Positions 42,994 through 56,881 of a DNA stretch of 64,000 nt are shown here, piece by piece. Below the pieces are notes generated by a model. That model ran no database searches and was not told the DNA's origin. It saw nothing but the letters and a program-made list of their open reading frames with translations. The position numbers and the translations under genes were made by a program. Origin of the DNA: Ceratorhiza oryzae-sativae (taxonomy: Eukaryota; Basidiomycota; Agaricomycetes; Cantharellales; Ceratobasidiaceae); assembly GCA_030998015.1 (NCBI GenBank), contig JARWMV010000250.1, forward strand, positions 744,001-808,000, read 5' to 3'. The first letter of the stretch is position 1; each line of letters begins with the position of its first letter.

Positions 42994-45007
42994 GATCCCT
43001 CCAATTAGACCTGCAACACCAGGGAGACGAGATTCAGCAACGATCGTACGAAGTACAACATACCCACAGTTTGGCAGGTTCTAGGTGTCAACGACGAACT
43101 GGAGGCGGCCCACAGAGCGTACGGTTATCCAAGTTCAGGTTGCCGGATGTTGAGGTGCGAAGCGAGTCTACCTTGGTAGGGATAGTCAGAAGATAGGGGC
43201 ACTTAAGTAACACTTCGACTATCACGTGAGGGATCTGAGTGCATCTATCGGGCAAATTTGAGGGGACAAATATGTATTTACTTATTCAAAAAGCCATGTT
43301 GGGCGTATTGTGGTGGACCAGACGCGACGCTCAGTGTGCGTGTGGTCGGACACAAGACAAGAGACGAACCGTATACACCAAAACACGTGGTGGTAGTCGC
43401 AGCACGGCCTCTTTCTTTGCGATATAAACCTAACCGACGTTCGGGCGCTACATTATGCCAAACGTGTTTGTTCAAATCTACCCAGGTTTTAGGAGTTCAA
43501 ATGCAACAAAAGTGAGTTGGTAAGGATGGCTTTTGTCGCTAGGTGCAGTCATGCCAAGAACGTCCACTTGAACAGAGCAACAAAATCAATATAAGAAATA
43601 ATATATGCCCTCGTAATTAAATAGTATCAAATGAATACAAATTTACCTTGCGTATGACAGCATCTTATCAATATCGACGACTGAATGGGAGGAAACGTCA
43701 AGGTGAAGGCTTGGGATAAGCAAAGATACCACTTCTATCCACCGTATCGAAGTGCATCTCGAGGCTAATATAACGACTCGATAGATATCGATTACCAAGC
43801 TACAGTAGCTGAATAGGTGTGGCGCTGGTGGTGAATGGTGGCGGCCCAACGTGGCAGTGGTCCTATAGTTGGGTCCGTCGCTTGTTCGATCCTTGCCTTG
43901 TCCTTGCTGTCTAGCTTGCTTTTTCTTTTGTTGAAAATCACTAGTCCAGTAGTTAATTGTGTTGTTTGAAACCCGAGAGGGTATTTGAATCATTATAGTT
44001 GGTGATCAGGTTCCATTTATGTCCCATCTGAAACGTTCGAGCCGTTCATGCACCTCTCTAGAACTCATTCCCGACTTAAAGCACTTGAAAAATATCAGCT
44101 TCACGAGAGCGTAGCGGAGCACGGCGAAGAATTCAAAAATACTCACACCATTGTATTGGACTTCTGGTCGTCTCTATCGATTGATTTACCACGGTTATCT
44201 TCATTCGCCGAACTCCCATTTTACCGCTTGATTGCCGTGAATGATTGGAAATAGATCCAGATGATATAGTCTTCTTTCGTTGGCGAAACATGGAATTATG
44301 CGCGTGTTGGTTACGGCGAACAACAAATAACGAGCGAGGAGATCACGGGCATGGTACGCAAGTTAAACTAATCACCACCAGAGGTCGCGCAACTTTTCCC
44401 CAGCTCGATCTTGGACACACGGTCCCAGTGGACGATTATGGGAGTTACGTATGACCGGTCGGAGCTGGATATCGTGACGGCGAAACTAAACTCAACCCGC
44501 TCCACCTCAGTCGCAAAGTCACTACCAGCAAACTTAACATGCTCTCTGTGCTCAGTTGTTATACAAAAAAGATTCAATCTAATCAAGATTGACGATGCTT
44601 TAAGAGGGGGGGGAGTTGAACGTGCGTGCAAAGGAAGAGATTAAATGATTAAATGATGCAGCGATTTCTCCAAGGCCCATGCTAGGTGACTTTAATTTAA
44701 TTCTAGAAATTGCCACACGTGGAGGCGTATGGGATCATCAAAAGACATTGTCACGGAAATTGATGCTCTGCACGCCCCTGGCGAGAGTGTGTGAATGAAT
44801 TGCCCGCTAGGCTCTCAGCACCAATCTAATGAAGAATTATGTCTCTTGTATCAGCATGTCTTTCTGGAAAGTACTTTAGATACGAGTGTAATCAAAGCCA
44901 TTAGGGCAACGTCAGATAAGAGGTGTTGTGAATTTATTTTATCGTCATATACATCGCCGAGCCCAGAGTTCAAATGAATTGGCCCCGAACTGGACGACAC
45001 TCGCCTT
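42994..45007. other. Intergenic upstream of hypothetical gene, downstream of fungalysin
   Basis: 2 kb, AT-rich, with only short ORFs. Possible upstream exon(s) of the hypothetical gene lie at about 43000-43170 on the minus strand. I see no other gene. Confidence 0.4.
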
Positions 45008-47293
45008 CTAGCAACCACTAGGGACAGTAGTGCTGTCCTTCTTAGTGGTAGTAGCACCTTCATCCAAATATTCAGCAAAATATATCAAATACTAAACCGG
45101 TTGTGACTAACCAGATCCCAGGCCACGCTTGGCGAATGCAGTCCAGAGCAGGCACTTGTTGGCACCTCCGTAACGGTTTGCATCAGCCTGAATGATAGCT
45201 GTACGTTTCCCAATGAGAAGTGACCCTAGGAGTATATTCAGTTTGGTTGCTCACCATCACGGCCGGAAATAAAGGTTGGGTTGCATGGCTGGAGCTTCAG
45301 CGAGTCAATGAAGAGGTGACTGGAGCATACGTTAGAACCCGTCTTCAGTTACTGTTGAAGATCCTTACAGTCCAACAATATTCCCAGCAGTACCAGTTGG
45401 GTCGTTCTTGTTCGCAGAGAACCCGCTAGAGTAAAGTTAGAGTCATGAATCAGAGAATTTACGAGTTACTCACTATTTTTTAATCAAAGCCGCCCAGATC
45501 TCGTGATAGATCAAAGCCCAGACTTCACCAATGTCGTGAACCTCGTTGAGTGTCGCAAGAGAGCCATAGGTCAACGGATTCGTGGTCTTGCTGGTCGAGT
45601 AAGGATACGAACGGATCCCTGCCTTGTCGTTGATGACGTATGCGCCCAGGGTGAAATCCTTGTCAGTGGCGCTCGTCTGTTCCGACCAGTCCGCAAACGC
45701 ATCGGACCAGCCCTCGCCCATCCCACCAGCCTCGGTGGTCGTGAGACATGTGCCAGTTCCTCCACCAGTGAGGCGGTTCGAGGTGCCGTGCGTAGCCTCA
45801 TGCGCGACGATATCGTTTTCCAGGGCGCCATCACGGTTGGGTGAAGTATAAGTCCAAGTAAACATGCGCATCTGGCCTGGCTGGCCATCTGGGGGTGTGG
45901 CAAAGTTGGCGTTATTAGTGCCTGACGAGTCCTGCACGGAGATTTGAACACGGTCGTTTCCTTTTCCGCCCTTGCTACCATTACTGAGTTGGAAGTTGTA
46001 TGAGGCCTCATCGAAGCCGTAGCGATACTATAATTGCAGGAGGTAAGCGCATATAGGCAGTGGGGGCTATGTTATTCAAACTCACAGTGACGTCGTGGAT
46101 CGAGTTGGCTGTAATGTACGTATTTAACCCAGATCAAAAAGTTTCAGCTGCTACTTACCAACGTAAAAGGCGTTGACACGCGCAGCGTCTACGTTCGGAG
46201 ATGTTGAAGGCGAAGCGGCCGTGTTCAAGACATACCTTGATGATCATCAGTGTCCTGCTCGTTATCGGTAGCGTCAACACTCACTCGTAATTATTGGTTG
46301 CACTCGACTGAGAGGTGACACTGGATGTCGAGCCTTTGTAAGAGATAACATTGTTGCCAGCAGTCGTAGTGGTTGTGTGCCAGCCACTCGGGGAAGATAC
46401 AGTATCCGCAGGGTCGCTCACGGTGGTGTATCCTTGAGTAATGTCTTGGTCAACGAATGGAACCACATGATACTGGGCAAAAATGTCAGTTATCATGTGT
46501 GTAACTATTATTGGGAAACACTCACGCTCGCGTCGGCCACAAACGAAACCATGTTCACAATTTCCCAGATGAAGCGTCGACATATGCAGCATACCACTCG
46601 CCGGTCCGGTCATTTTGCACTTGGACGACATGAGTCAGGACGACATGATCGGTATCTTGGCAAAGTACTCCAACGACGTTGGCCAGTTGTTGTACTTGGC
46701 TCCAGTGGCAGCTTCAGCCTTGGCAACGGCCTGCTCCTTGGTGAGAGCCGGGGTAGAGGAAGCAACAGACCCTGGTATAGTTGAGAAATGACATCGCGGC
46801 ATATTCTAATAGACTTACTGGGCTTTACAAAGCTAGCTCCGAAGGAAACGACTTTGTCGTTCTTGAGCGCAACGTTGGCGACTGCGTTGGCGACGGAAGC
46901 CCATTCTGCAATAGGATCTTAGATTGTATCCCAATAAGCGAGACGATGCACTCACAAACTGCTGGTGGAAATACTCATGGTTAGCGATATCTGAGGTGGA
47001 GCCACTACGGTGGCTAAGTGCTTCCGCCGCAACTCCAGCTTGCTCTCGAGGAAGGCCTTGGCGGCTGCCGCAGAGCCAGCATCCTTAATCCCGCGCTTTG
47101 TGAGTGGGTGGTCCACACCCTCGCCATAAGTCTCAAAGACAGGCTCTGGGTGGTAGGACTGGAACTTGTTGCCTTGAGGGCCGACAGAGCGGACGCGATG
47201 GGTCGTGTGACGAATGACCGGATCCCAGGGGGCGGCAATGACGCCGGAGGCAATCATGATAGCAATGGCAGCGAGCTTGGCGAGAGGGGCCAT
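45008..47293 (-). CDS. Fungalysin, extracellular M36 metalloprotease
   Basis: Secreted zinc metalloprotease with a propeptide (FTP domain). The ATG at 47293 opens a signal peptide (LAKLAAIAIMIASGVIAAP). The pro-region follows: GVDHPLTKRG, DIANHEYFHQQF, ANAVANVALKNDKVVSFGAS, then EWYAAYVDASSGE. The mature catalytic part contains YVLNTAASPSTSPNVDAARV, NSIHDVTYRYGFDEASYNFQ, the zinc motif HEATHG (HEXXH) and the third-ligand region GGMGEGWSD, with TAGNIVGLHLFIDSLKLQPC, ADANRYGGANKCLLWTAFAK and a C-terminal VPSGC at 45008. The pro-region needs one-base corrections at about 47004, 46895, 46657 and 46564, all apparent deletions of G on the coding strand. The catalytic part reads cleanly through its introns. 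Either sequence error or inactivation in the pro-region. Confidence 0.9.
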
Positions 47294-50200
47294 TTGAGCA
47301 AGAAGCGACTAGACTGGGATAGACGAGCTGGAAATGAGACCGAGAACCGTCCTGAACAAGTAGTGAATCCGCAAAGTGAGTTTTATACGATACTGCAGGT
47401 GCATACGAGCAGAATGTCGACATTGGACTCAAGATTGCGCGTAGAGCTGCACATGTCCTTTGTGTCACCCCCGCGCGGTAGCAGGGGCGATAGAACATAG
47501 TGCGTGTGTGGTAGCTGTTGAGCAGAAGCTCACGGGTTCAGTGAGGTGTGTTGCCCAAAGGTGATTCTTGGACTAATCGGTTCGCTTGAGAAGACGGGGG
47601 CCTAAAATTAGGGCCTTCGTCAGATAAACACCGCGCGTATATCTTCCTCTAGGCGCGAGTCTCGCCCGGCTCGAGCTTAGGAATGCTGACAGAAGGCTGA
47701 TCTCCGGCTGCATCTTGACATCGACTACGATCCATTCGGGGTATATTTCTCTTGGCATTGTGTGTCTGTCGCTAAAAAAAGATCGATAGCTTGTGGTCGC
47801 ACGGAATGAGCAGTAAGCATCATCACAGATGTGTTCTGATCAGCGGTTTGGCGAGACAGCACGTGACACCAAGCACATGAACCTCTCCTAGTCGAACCCC
47901 AGACGTTAGGATGTAATCGTATCCACGAGGTCTAATGAGCTATCGTCCAACCGGGCAGATCATCTGCATAACGTGCTATCCAAAATTCCTATTTTAATTA
48001 TTAAGACACCCGGCGACGCATTTTGTCGGCTTCCGGAGTTGATTCGTTCAGATATTTTGGAGGGCTACAAAGCACTGGGGACGAAATAATGAGCTAAAAG
48101 GATCATTTCCCATGCCCTAATGAGACCAGCGCTTGGAATTGTGCGCTCTCTCGAAGGCCAATCCGTTGAAAGGGGTAGCCCCTGAGTGCTCAACAACAAA
48201 CAGGTGTATCAAAATAGTATAGTCGGATTGGCGCTACGTAAAACAGCTGTGATCCTAAAAGCTTGTTTCATTACTGCGAATGCGAGAGTATGTTTATACT
48301 GATACCGCGTCTCGCTTGTTATCACTCGTTGAAATGGTCACCGGCCCCTTTTCAAAGGAGGCCCAACTCAAAAAGGCGTATATAAACATTCTGAGCTCGC
48401 CAAAATGCCTAAGGCAGATATAATCTAATCCGCTACACGCATTGGCTACTATCGTCACGATCGGCCGTTCAAGCCCCGGATTAATTATTTGTGTAGATTT
48501 AATTCATGTAGGCAAATTAGATGGCGAAACCGGCGAGCGAAACAGACACACCATTACCATTGAACCGGACAAATAAAATTCAGTACCGCCATACTGTTGG
48601 AGGAGCATATAGCCCGGTTTTGGATAAAACAGGAGTGATTGGCGCAGACTGCAGTCTCATGATACGCCTGTTTGCGTGTCTTGCAGGTGGCAATGGAACA
48701 CGATGACGATCATGATTCTGATTGTGCCGTCCTCGAGTCCGAGTTTGAAAGACTTTCCAAGTTGCCGAAACCCCTTCGAATATGGAGCTGCCCTGTAGAA
48801 GCCCGGCCGCTGCCCGGAGAGCTTTGCACATCTATAGACAGTGGAAGGTCTCGTTGCGTTTGTAAGATACCAAGAACAAGAATAGTTATCTGTCGCTAGA
48901 TCATTTTGCCGGTTGTTAGGAGTCTATTTTATTGGGCGCCGCTGGTGGAGCGGTGGTACAGCCTCAGATCTACTTGTATTGTGTGTTGACACTGAAATGA
49001 TATAGGGGTAGTATGTCTGCACGGTTACTTGCTTCAATGACTCGTGTTGTTCATTTAACGTTGAATCCTATTGTGTCACACAATTGGACTGCCAGCCGAT
49101 AGGGTAGGGGGCTCCACACAGGAGGCGGGTGACGCCGGTGCAGTACGGATTCCATTTTAACGTGGACAAAAAGGCGCTCGGACATCTGCGGATCTTATTC
49201 AATACGGCAGCATGCGCCGATGTCCCAAAAAAAATAGACAAAGTTAGAAGGGGGATTTCCGAGATTACTGTGCCCAAAGTGGTGCAAATATAAGGTTGTG
49301 TGATCTCGGTACCGAGGCCACGGAGTGAGATCGATTATCAGATGGCCTCATAACCTGGGGTGTGGTGCACCGGTTGGAGTGACGGCCAATCTTGGAGTTC
49401 AGTATGGAGCTACCATTAAAGGCTCATGTCTTGGTCCCAGGCGCATGAAGTATTGAGCGGGTGTTCGGACCGGCTGAGTTTTCACGTAAGAAGCTGAGAT
49501 TAACTGGGGGGGGGGGCACGTAATGAAACGGGCGGCGTGCGCATCTATCGCGTGAGCCCACGTGACAATTCAGGTTTCGACGCCCGTCTCGGGAGCCAAT
49601 GGCGGGCACGCTCAGATGATACACAATACTTAACGGGCGTCACTTGAGTGCGACCTGTACGCTGCCGGGAATTTCTGCGGAGAAAGGGGGTACTTTCCAA
49701 CACTGCCCGTTCATTAGGGGGATCAGACGTTGAAGTCTATTCAAGAGTTGGTACTACGCATACATCATGATACGCAAAGGAGTCGATGTTTAAGGGGTTT
49801 TAGATTTAGACATTCAGGAATATCGTGCACTCACATGTTTCGAGTGATGGGCTCGTCAATTGTTCATGGTAGTTATAAACTCGACGGATCGTTACACCAA
49901 CCTCAGCAGCCTCCCACTCATATTTATCTATCTTGAATTTATTCTAAGGCTATGGAACAACACAACACTGCTGGGGCCCTCAGTAAGACATAATCGAGAT
50001 GATAACAATAATGGTTCTAAATTATTTAATTGGCAGGGGTTTATTTGGGAATGGTCAGCCCGCACATAATACAGCGAATGTTGGGGCCGGCCAAGGGGGC
50101 CTCCTCAATACTCTTGTTGGCCATCCGGCAGTCGATCCGGCACCTGTTGAGCAGAGTAGACCAAGCTTACTCCTTGTGACACTTTATGGCAATGATGGGA

Positions 50201-50562
50201 ATACACAAACAACACTCGTTAGCGATCCTCCGGCTGGGAATCAATAGGGGATTAGTGGTACGTCTTGCTGGTTCCTTCACGTGAAAGATTGCTCAAGTTT
50301 TTTGTAGGAATCATAATGGTTTTAATGTTACATTGTTACTCTCGTTCCGTCTGTTGCGAGCTATCTCGATATTCTAAAGCCTGTTTAATGTAATATCTAA
50401 TCTAATCTGGCGCCGAGGGTCTGTTGCGCACGTGGCTTGCACGAGGAGGGCGCTGATTACGTCTGCGGGCCGCAGTTGGCTACGTACTAGTGACGCACGA
50501 CTTAATAGCACCCACCACCACCAACACGCTTGTTCCAGCCTGTGACTGCCTTGACTGCGGCC
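47294..50562. other. Long intergenic region upstream of fungalysin and FAS1 genes
   Basis: 3.3 kb of divergent promoter space plus unexplained sequence. A G-run of about 12 occurs near 49507. An 82-codon plus-strand ORF at 49999-50247 (LIGRGLFGNGQPAHN, then PAPVEQSRPSLLLVTLYG) has protein-like composition and sits behind a splice-acceptor-like TGGCAG; it could be an exon of a small gene, but I cannot support it further. Confidence 0.4.
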
Positions 50563-53500
50563 ATGCGGTGGCAGGCAATCATCACTGCCCTCGCCGTGGG
50601 CACCGTTCTCGCCGAGTCCACCGACGGCCAACGCACGTTCAACCATGAACACCATTCTTCTTCCGATGTCCGCACTGCATCTGCTGATGACACTGCCTTT
50701 CGCAAGACGCTTGTAGACGTTTTGTCTGCCGACAAAGACTACACCCTCTTACTCAAAGCTTTGCAAAGAGCGCGTCTTGTTCCCACTCTCAACAGGATCA
50801 ATGGTAGCACCCTGTTTGCACCTACCAACGACGCCATTAAGCGGTACACAGAACGCCACCCTAACTCGGCGTGGGCGGCGCTTCTCGAGGACAAGGAGGG
50901 AAACCCTCATATTGCGCTACGGGAGCATCTGTTTTACCATCTTCTCAACTACACTGCAACCCCGACCACCTCCGATTCTCTCCCCGCCGCACCCGCGACC
51001 TATACGCATCGCACCTTGCACTTTCCACGTGCACCGGACGATGGATCTGGTCCCCCATCGCACGAACCACCCGATCTGCCACCGTGGATGCCAGTACCTG
51101 GCGGGCTTCTCGCCGGAGAACCTCAGCGCCTCAGAATTACATGGCGGGATGAAGCGCCGTGGGTTGCTGTTGGTGCCGAAGCGGAGGGTGGGATCAAAGT
51201 TACCAAAGAGGACGTAATGGCCTCGAACGGGCGGGTTGTTGGTATCGGAGATGTGCTAAGCCTCCCTCCTAATCTCGGTATGTCGCTGGTTACTTGTGTT
51301 ATTCTGTCCGCTTACCCCGGTTCTAGCTCGTGTTGTTCGACACAACCCCAAACTCAAGACACTTTCCCGATACATCACCTCTGAGATCGAACACACCCTC
51401 GCCAACACGCCTCACCTTACACTTTTCGTCCCGGAGGATTCTGCTTGGGATTCTCTTCGACCATGGAGCGGCTTTGGCTAGATAGTGGTTATGCTGGGCG
51501 CGATCTTATGGATATCTTCGCGAGGCATGCTACCGTAGGAGAGAAACCTCACGAAACATTCGCCGATGGTGGAGTTAAGGTTGGCTGGAGTGAAAACTGG
51601 GGGAGTGACACAGCTTGTACGTCCATCAAGCCGTACGTTAATGGGAGCTCAAGTTTGACTAACACGACCGTTCAGTCCAATCATTAACATCGACCACACT
51701 GAGGGTTCAAACAAATTCGGATGGTGTAACGACAATCAACGACGGTGCTGCTACTGTCTTGAAAAAGGACATCTATGCTTCCAATGGTGTACTCCACACT
51801 GTTGACTCGCTTCTCGTGCCTCCTGGAGCTCCACTCTTCAAGGCAACTGCCGAGAAGTGGCTTCTGGCGCTCAACGCAACTGTGTTTGTCGGAATGCTTC
51901 GAGAGGCCGGGCTGAGCCATACGTCGACGGTACCAAGGGCGACAGCAAGGAGTGGACTATCCTTGCGCCCGCGGATGACGTTCTAACTGACGTCACCTCG
52001 CTTTGGACGCGTGCAAAGCATCTGAAGGGAACTGAGCTGGATGCGAAAGGTCGGTCCGCGTTGGACACTATACATCATGAACTGCGCACGTTGCTGCGTT
52101 ATCACATTATTCCCGGCATCTTGGAATCGAAGGACCTTGTCGACGGACAGCTGGTTGGGACTGAGCTTCGCCCCGATAGCTTGAAGGGTGAACGGATGAG
52201 GCTCAAGGTTGATGTTGTTTCTGACAAGGCTCGAAAGGGGCAAGTCGGAGCCTTAGGGAATGGCGATTTAGCGTTTGGGGGAGCCAATGTGATTGCTGAT
52301 CCTGGTGCGTGTTCCGGCTGATCGCTGAGTATGGATTTTTGTTAACATGTGGTTTAACAGTGAGGGTGGACAATGCAATTATCTATTTGATATCTCGCCC
52401 ATTGACTCTACCACCCGACGCACTCACAGCCGCGCTCTCCTCCTTGACTCACACAACGTTTACTTCCTTACTATACTCGTCCGGCCTAAACATATCTCGT
52501 CCGGCCACGACCCTGGTTGTGCCTGTGAACGATGCCTTCACAGCACGTGGTCTAGCTGTAAAGTGGCTAATGATGGATGAACCAGACGCAAGGCAAGGGC
52601 TAAGGAAGGTTTTAATGCACCACTTAATTGAGGGCGTTGTGGTTGGTCGGGATATTTGGATTGGGGACGGTGACGGAGGCAAGGGAGGCAAGGGCAAGAA
52701 AAGCTGGAGGACCATCGAGGGGAGTGATGTACGAGTGGTCGCTGGAGAGGGGGACAGGTCAGTGATCAACTGGATGTGTTGGAGCCCGATTTCGCTGACT
52801 GTAATATTCACACACTCGTTTGCATGGTTCCCACCACCACGTTTGCGGCGTTTAGCCTCCTAGTCGAGGCCAGCGGTCCCGATGAGGCACCCCTTCCGCT
52901 TACTATACTTGACACTCTCACGCGAACGGGGGCTTTACACGAAGTGTCAGGCGTCCTTTGGCCACGTAGTGTCCGCGTGGGATTACGTGAACTTGGACAA
53001 GCCGCGGATGGCGGGACAATGCTTAGACTCGTGCAGCGAGCTGGCATGGAAGGCGTATGGAATGGAAGCGGTATACCCGTAGAAACAGTCTTTGGATCCG
53101 ATCAGGCAACTTCCGGTTGGGGACGAATGAATTGGTTCGGCTTGGGCGACAATTCGAGCGAAGAGCGGAAGAAAAGGGGGAAAGGGGAGCAATGGGCGTA
53201 TACTTTGCTCTGCCCTACGGATGCGGCCTTTGCACGAATTAACCTGACACGGTTGTTGGATGACCGTAATGCGTTAACCGCGTTCGTCCGGCAACATATC
53301 ATTCCTGTGCCGGTTGTGGACGATGACAAGGTTGGGGTAAAAAGCGCCGAGGGCTGGGCAGACAAGCTGCTTGGATGGTTTATCAGACCGGAGCAGGGAG
53401 TGGAGAATCTTATGAATGGAGAGTATGCCGTTTTCCCATTCCAAGATCGAAACTCGCCATCGGGTCGTGTTCTATCCCAGCGGTATTCGACTGCTGCGGC

Positions 53501-53936
53501 ATCTCCGTACGACCCCGACGCCGAAACGCCACTCCCGCTAAATTCCGCGTCAAACCGATTCAGCACACTGCTCACACCTTATTCGGCCTACGGCGACGTA
53601 GTATTTACTTTCACCGGGGATCGTGGGTGGGCAGTCGGCGTGAAAGGTGGAGACACGTGGGCTCATGTTACTGCTTGGGGTAAAACGGTTGGTGTCGGTC
53701 CGACCGTGAGCGTCTACATGGACTCGAACGTGCCCCTTGGAGGCGGTGTGGTTCAAATTGACCGAGTCCTGCAGCCATATGCGCCGGCGTGGTGGCGTGA
53801 ATGGGGTGCTGCTCTAGGTCTAGGGGCTGCGGGAGTCGCGTTCATTGGAATGTTGTTCTCCGGCGTAGTCTGGGTATGGAAGCGAGACGTTCAAGAAGCA
53901 ACGTATGAGCCTGCTGATGGCGGAGACGACGAGTAG
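50563..53936 (+). CDS. Multi-fasciclin (FAS1) domain type I membrane protein
   Basis: Signal peptide at the ATG at 50563 (MRWQAIITALAVGTVLAES). Exon 1 runs 50563-51277 and holds the first FAS1-like unit (LLLKALQRARLVPTLNRING, STLFAPTNDAIKRY). Later units: HLTLFVPEDSAWDSL, MERLWLDSGYAGRDLMDIFA, KKDIYASNGVLHTVDSLLVP, EWTILAPADDVLTDV, LLRYHIIPGILESKDLVDGQ, ATTLVVPVNDAFTARG, TLLCPTDAAFARINLTRLL, then a C-terminal membrane span (ALGLGAAGVAFIGMLFSGVV) and a short acidic cytosolic tail. About five FAS1 repeats are visible. FAS1 proteins in fungi are found at the cell surface or vacuole; adhesion is possible, function here unknown. One base seems missing at about 51461, 51919 and 52771, each inside a conserved FAS1 stretch. 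Confidence 0.85.
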
Positions 53937-56881
53937 ACTGGCTGTGGGCATGGCAGGGTGTTGTCGGAGCTCGCTAAACGAAAAGGTGTGTACATACATA
54001 TCGGATTTAGGCTCTAGTTCGGGTTCCTAATATTCAGATAAACGTAGCGATAGCGCTGAGCCCTTTCTGTTCGTTTCATTGCCATGTGAATCCTTTTAGA
54101 CATCATCGGTCCTTGTCTCTCGCCTTGCCTTGAACCTTGGCGCTGCTGGGCTGTTACTCGACTGGCCACGGTTTCTGGTTCGCGTTTTCATCCATTTTGA
54201 CTAGATTGTACACTATAATTGGGGCTCCTATGAGCCATATGTGCGTTGGTTGGTAATATGAATGTCCGCCTTGCTTCGTGATAATGCAACTCACGGACCA
54301 TGCCCTGAAGAACTTGGTGGCCAAATATTGAATGCCGATGTGAACATGAACACTGCGAGGCCGAGTACAGAACCTCACCTGCGAAAACAAGATATCAAGA
54401 AGCAAGTGTAAGCCTGATTGATGATACTTTCGACTCATCAAGCGCCGTTCCCTAACTCGCAGCAAAGGCGCAGTGCAGGATACCTCGCCGCACAGCAGAT
54501 GACGGGTGTGTTCTTGACGCGCTCGTTCGTAAAATGTGGCTGGAGCATGTGCAGGGAATCACTAGTGGCTATGTCGACCCGCTCAGTGGCCCGGTTGATA
54601 TTACATCCGATCACGAGGGTTCCCCGACTATAACACCATCTAGCACTATCTTTGCAATCTGACCGCACGTATGAGGCAAGTAATAACCGTTATTCCTAGC
54701 CCCTGAACTTGATTGATGTCTGACGCAGCGAAGCACTCTGAAACTACTACGGGCATCGGATCTTCAGATCGCAAACATGAGTTGCCGCCCAGTACGGGTA
54801 TCCAACAAAAGTATTTATATAATCTAAAGTTAAAGGCATCAGAAAACGACACAATAGTGCCTACGTCGTTACGACTGGCCGGTCCCGACTGCATTACTAA
54901 ACTCATCATTAGACGGATAGATTTAATGGTGTTCCCGTTTGAGCAATGCAGGCTTCTAGAAGAACAGGATGGATAGACATAAATAGCCTTTGACCCATAT
55001 TTCCAAGTCTCTGGTTTCAAGATCGGGCGTCAATAAGTCCACCAGGTATCTTCGGGCTCGCTTGCCAAAACACGTAGTATCCCCGTACGTATAACCAACG
55101 ATTCATCCAAACCGTCCAGTCATTCTGGAGATAAACAACCTCTGTAACTTGCGCGTCCGCGTCGGGATACCCCCGCAGAAGCGGGTATCACCCACGGCGC
55201 GGCAGCCCCGGATGGTCCTTGTATGTTAGAGACTCAGCCCCTTGGGCAGTAAAAAGGTAATAAATATGGCAACCTCGGCGATTAACCGTAACGCGCACAT
55301 ACACACACCGCCTGTCCGTTGATGAAGCCACTCTGCAAACATCATGGGAGCTCAACGAGCGATAATATCGACTTAGTATAGCCTCGGACATTAACATCGG
55401 TGACATATGAGCCGTATAGACAAGCGACACAGTGATAGGTTAATTGCTCCGGTGATGGTCTTGGTTAAAGGACCAGGTTGGTATCAACATCTTTCCACTT
55501 GATGGAATTTGTCGTCTGCTCCACTTGATTCAAGAATATCAAGTTGCAATTCGATACAGCCAATAATGATAGTATTTCAACGTATTCAAGCATCCATGAG
55601 CTTCAATAACAATTTAGACGGAAAAAAAGTCTCACGAGTCCCTCACGAGGATGGGCTGAAACGTCGCCTCAATAGTCGTGGTGATTTTCAGGCTCTCGTT
55701 TCTAGGGAAAGATCTCCTACAAGGACGGTATGGTCCGAATCGTACATCATCAAAAAGTGAAACTTAAACCTGCCTAACTGTTTGATGCAGTTAGCCCCAA
55801 GGAGGCCGAATAAATATCCAAGATGGCCGCAATGAGAGTCTAGACTCCCGTTGGTGAGTATCAGCGAGTTGCAGCCTGCGAAGGCACACTCGTGTTATTC
55901 GACTGCAGCTGGGGCTGTTGCCCTTGTCCAGAGATCCATCGCGAGGCGAATGCTTGCGATTGCGTCCCATTTGCCTTTCTTCTCGGCCTTCCGGTCTCAG
56001 TTTCGCTTCAACGGCCCCTCGGGACCGCATCCGCGCCTAATGTCACTGGATCATCCGGAGGTCGCGGTCTGGGTAGTCTGGCCGAGTTTTTTCAACCCGT
56101 CTCTGGCGCTCCGACTGTCTCAAGCTCTCCGGATAGATGCACATTGTACGCCCGCACAAGCTGGGTCGCGTTGCTCCGACCCGGAACAGGGGCTGAGCAT
56201 CGTAGATCGGCCACGACTCAGCGATAATCACGTGATGGGAGGCGAGCACCATTCGGCCTCTCGTCTCCGATCTTTCCTCCACAGTGGGGTCTGCTTGTGT
56301 CACGCCTCACCCGGCATATGCCTTCGCCGTGGAGTATTGGTGGGCAAAGCAATAGCGGCGAGTTGATGCAATGATATCGCCTGCTCACCTAAATCAAACG
56401 CTTCCAGCTGGGTTCTGGTCGACTAGCTTACGTTTTCCTGGGCTTCGTGATGCGACTTTTCGTTTTCTGTTAGGGCACTGCTCACAATGCTACGTTTTAC
56501 ACGCCAATGCACGATTAAAGCAGGTCCACGACAATGCGCTAGGCAATGCTGTGTCACCACTATAAGCTTGGGGTCGATCGCCATTTGATGATGCATTCAC
56601 CCTCTCGATCCACTCAAATTTTATGGAAAATTGCCCTCCTAGGAGATTCCAGAAAAGGCGGTCGCCGATGGTATGGCATACCTCGGGCGTTTCGGTCGGC
56701 CCACGGCCGCGCAACAGCCTGGTAGAGCTGGGAGCGAGTATGCCCGGGCACCGGGTGAGTCTCAAGTTTCTAGGTATAAAGAGTAGCCAGTCCTGCCAGA
56801 ATAATACCAACGGTTCTTTCCCATCAGCCGATATCCTCTTGTTGTTTTGCACCTTTTTACGACCGATTATTTTCTCAAGAT
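53937..56881. other. Intergenic region
   Basis: 2.9 kb. An open 171-codon plus-strand frame at 55851-56366 overlaps other open frames on both strands in GC-rich DNA and shows no domain. A minus-strand ORF at 54154-54465 also lacks recognisable features. The last few hundred bases should hold the promoter of the MYND gene. Confidence 0.4.

Noticed and set aside
55851..56366. 171-codon plus-strand ORF
   Set aside because: Several frames are open at once and no motif or splice partner was found.
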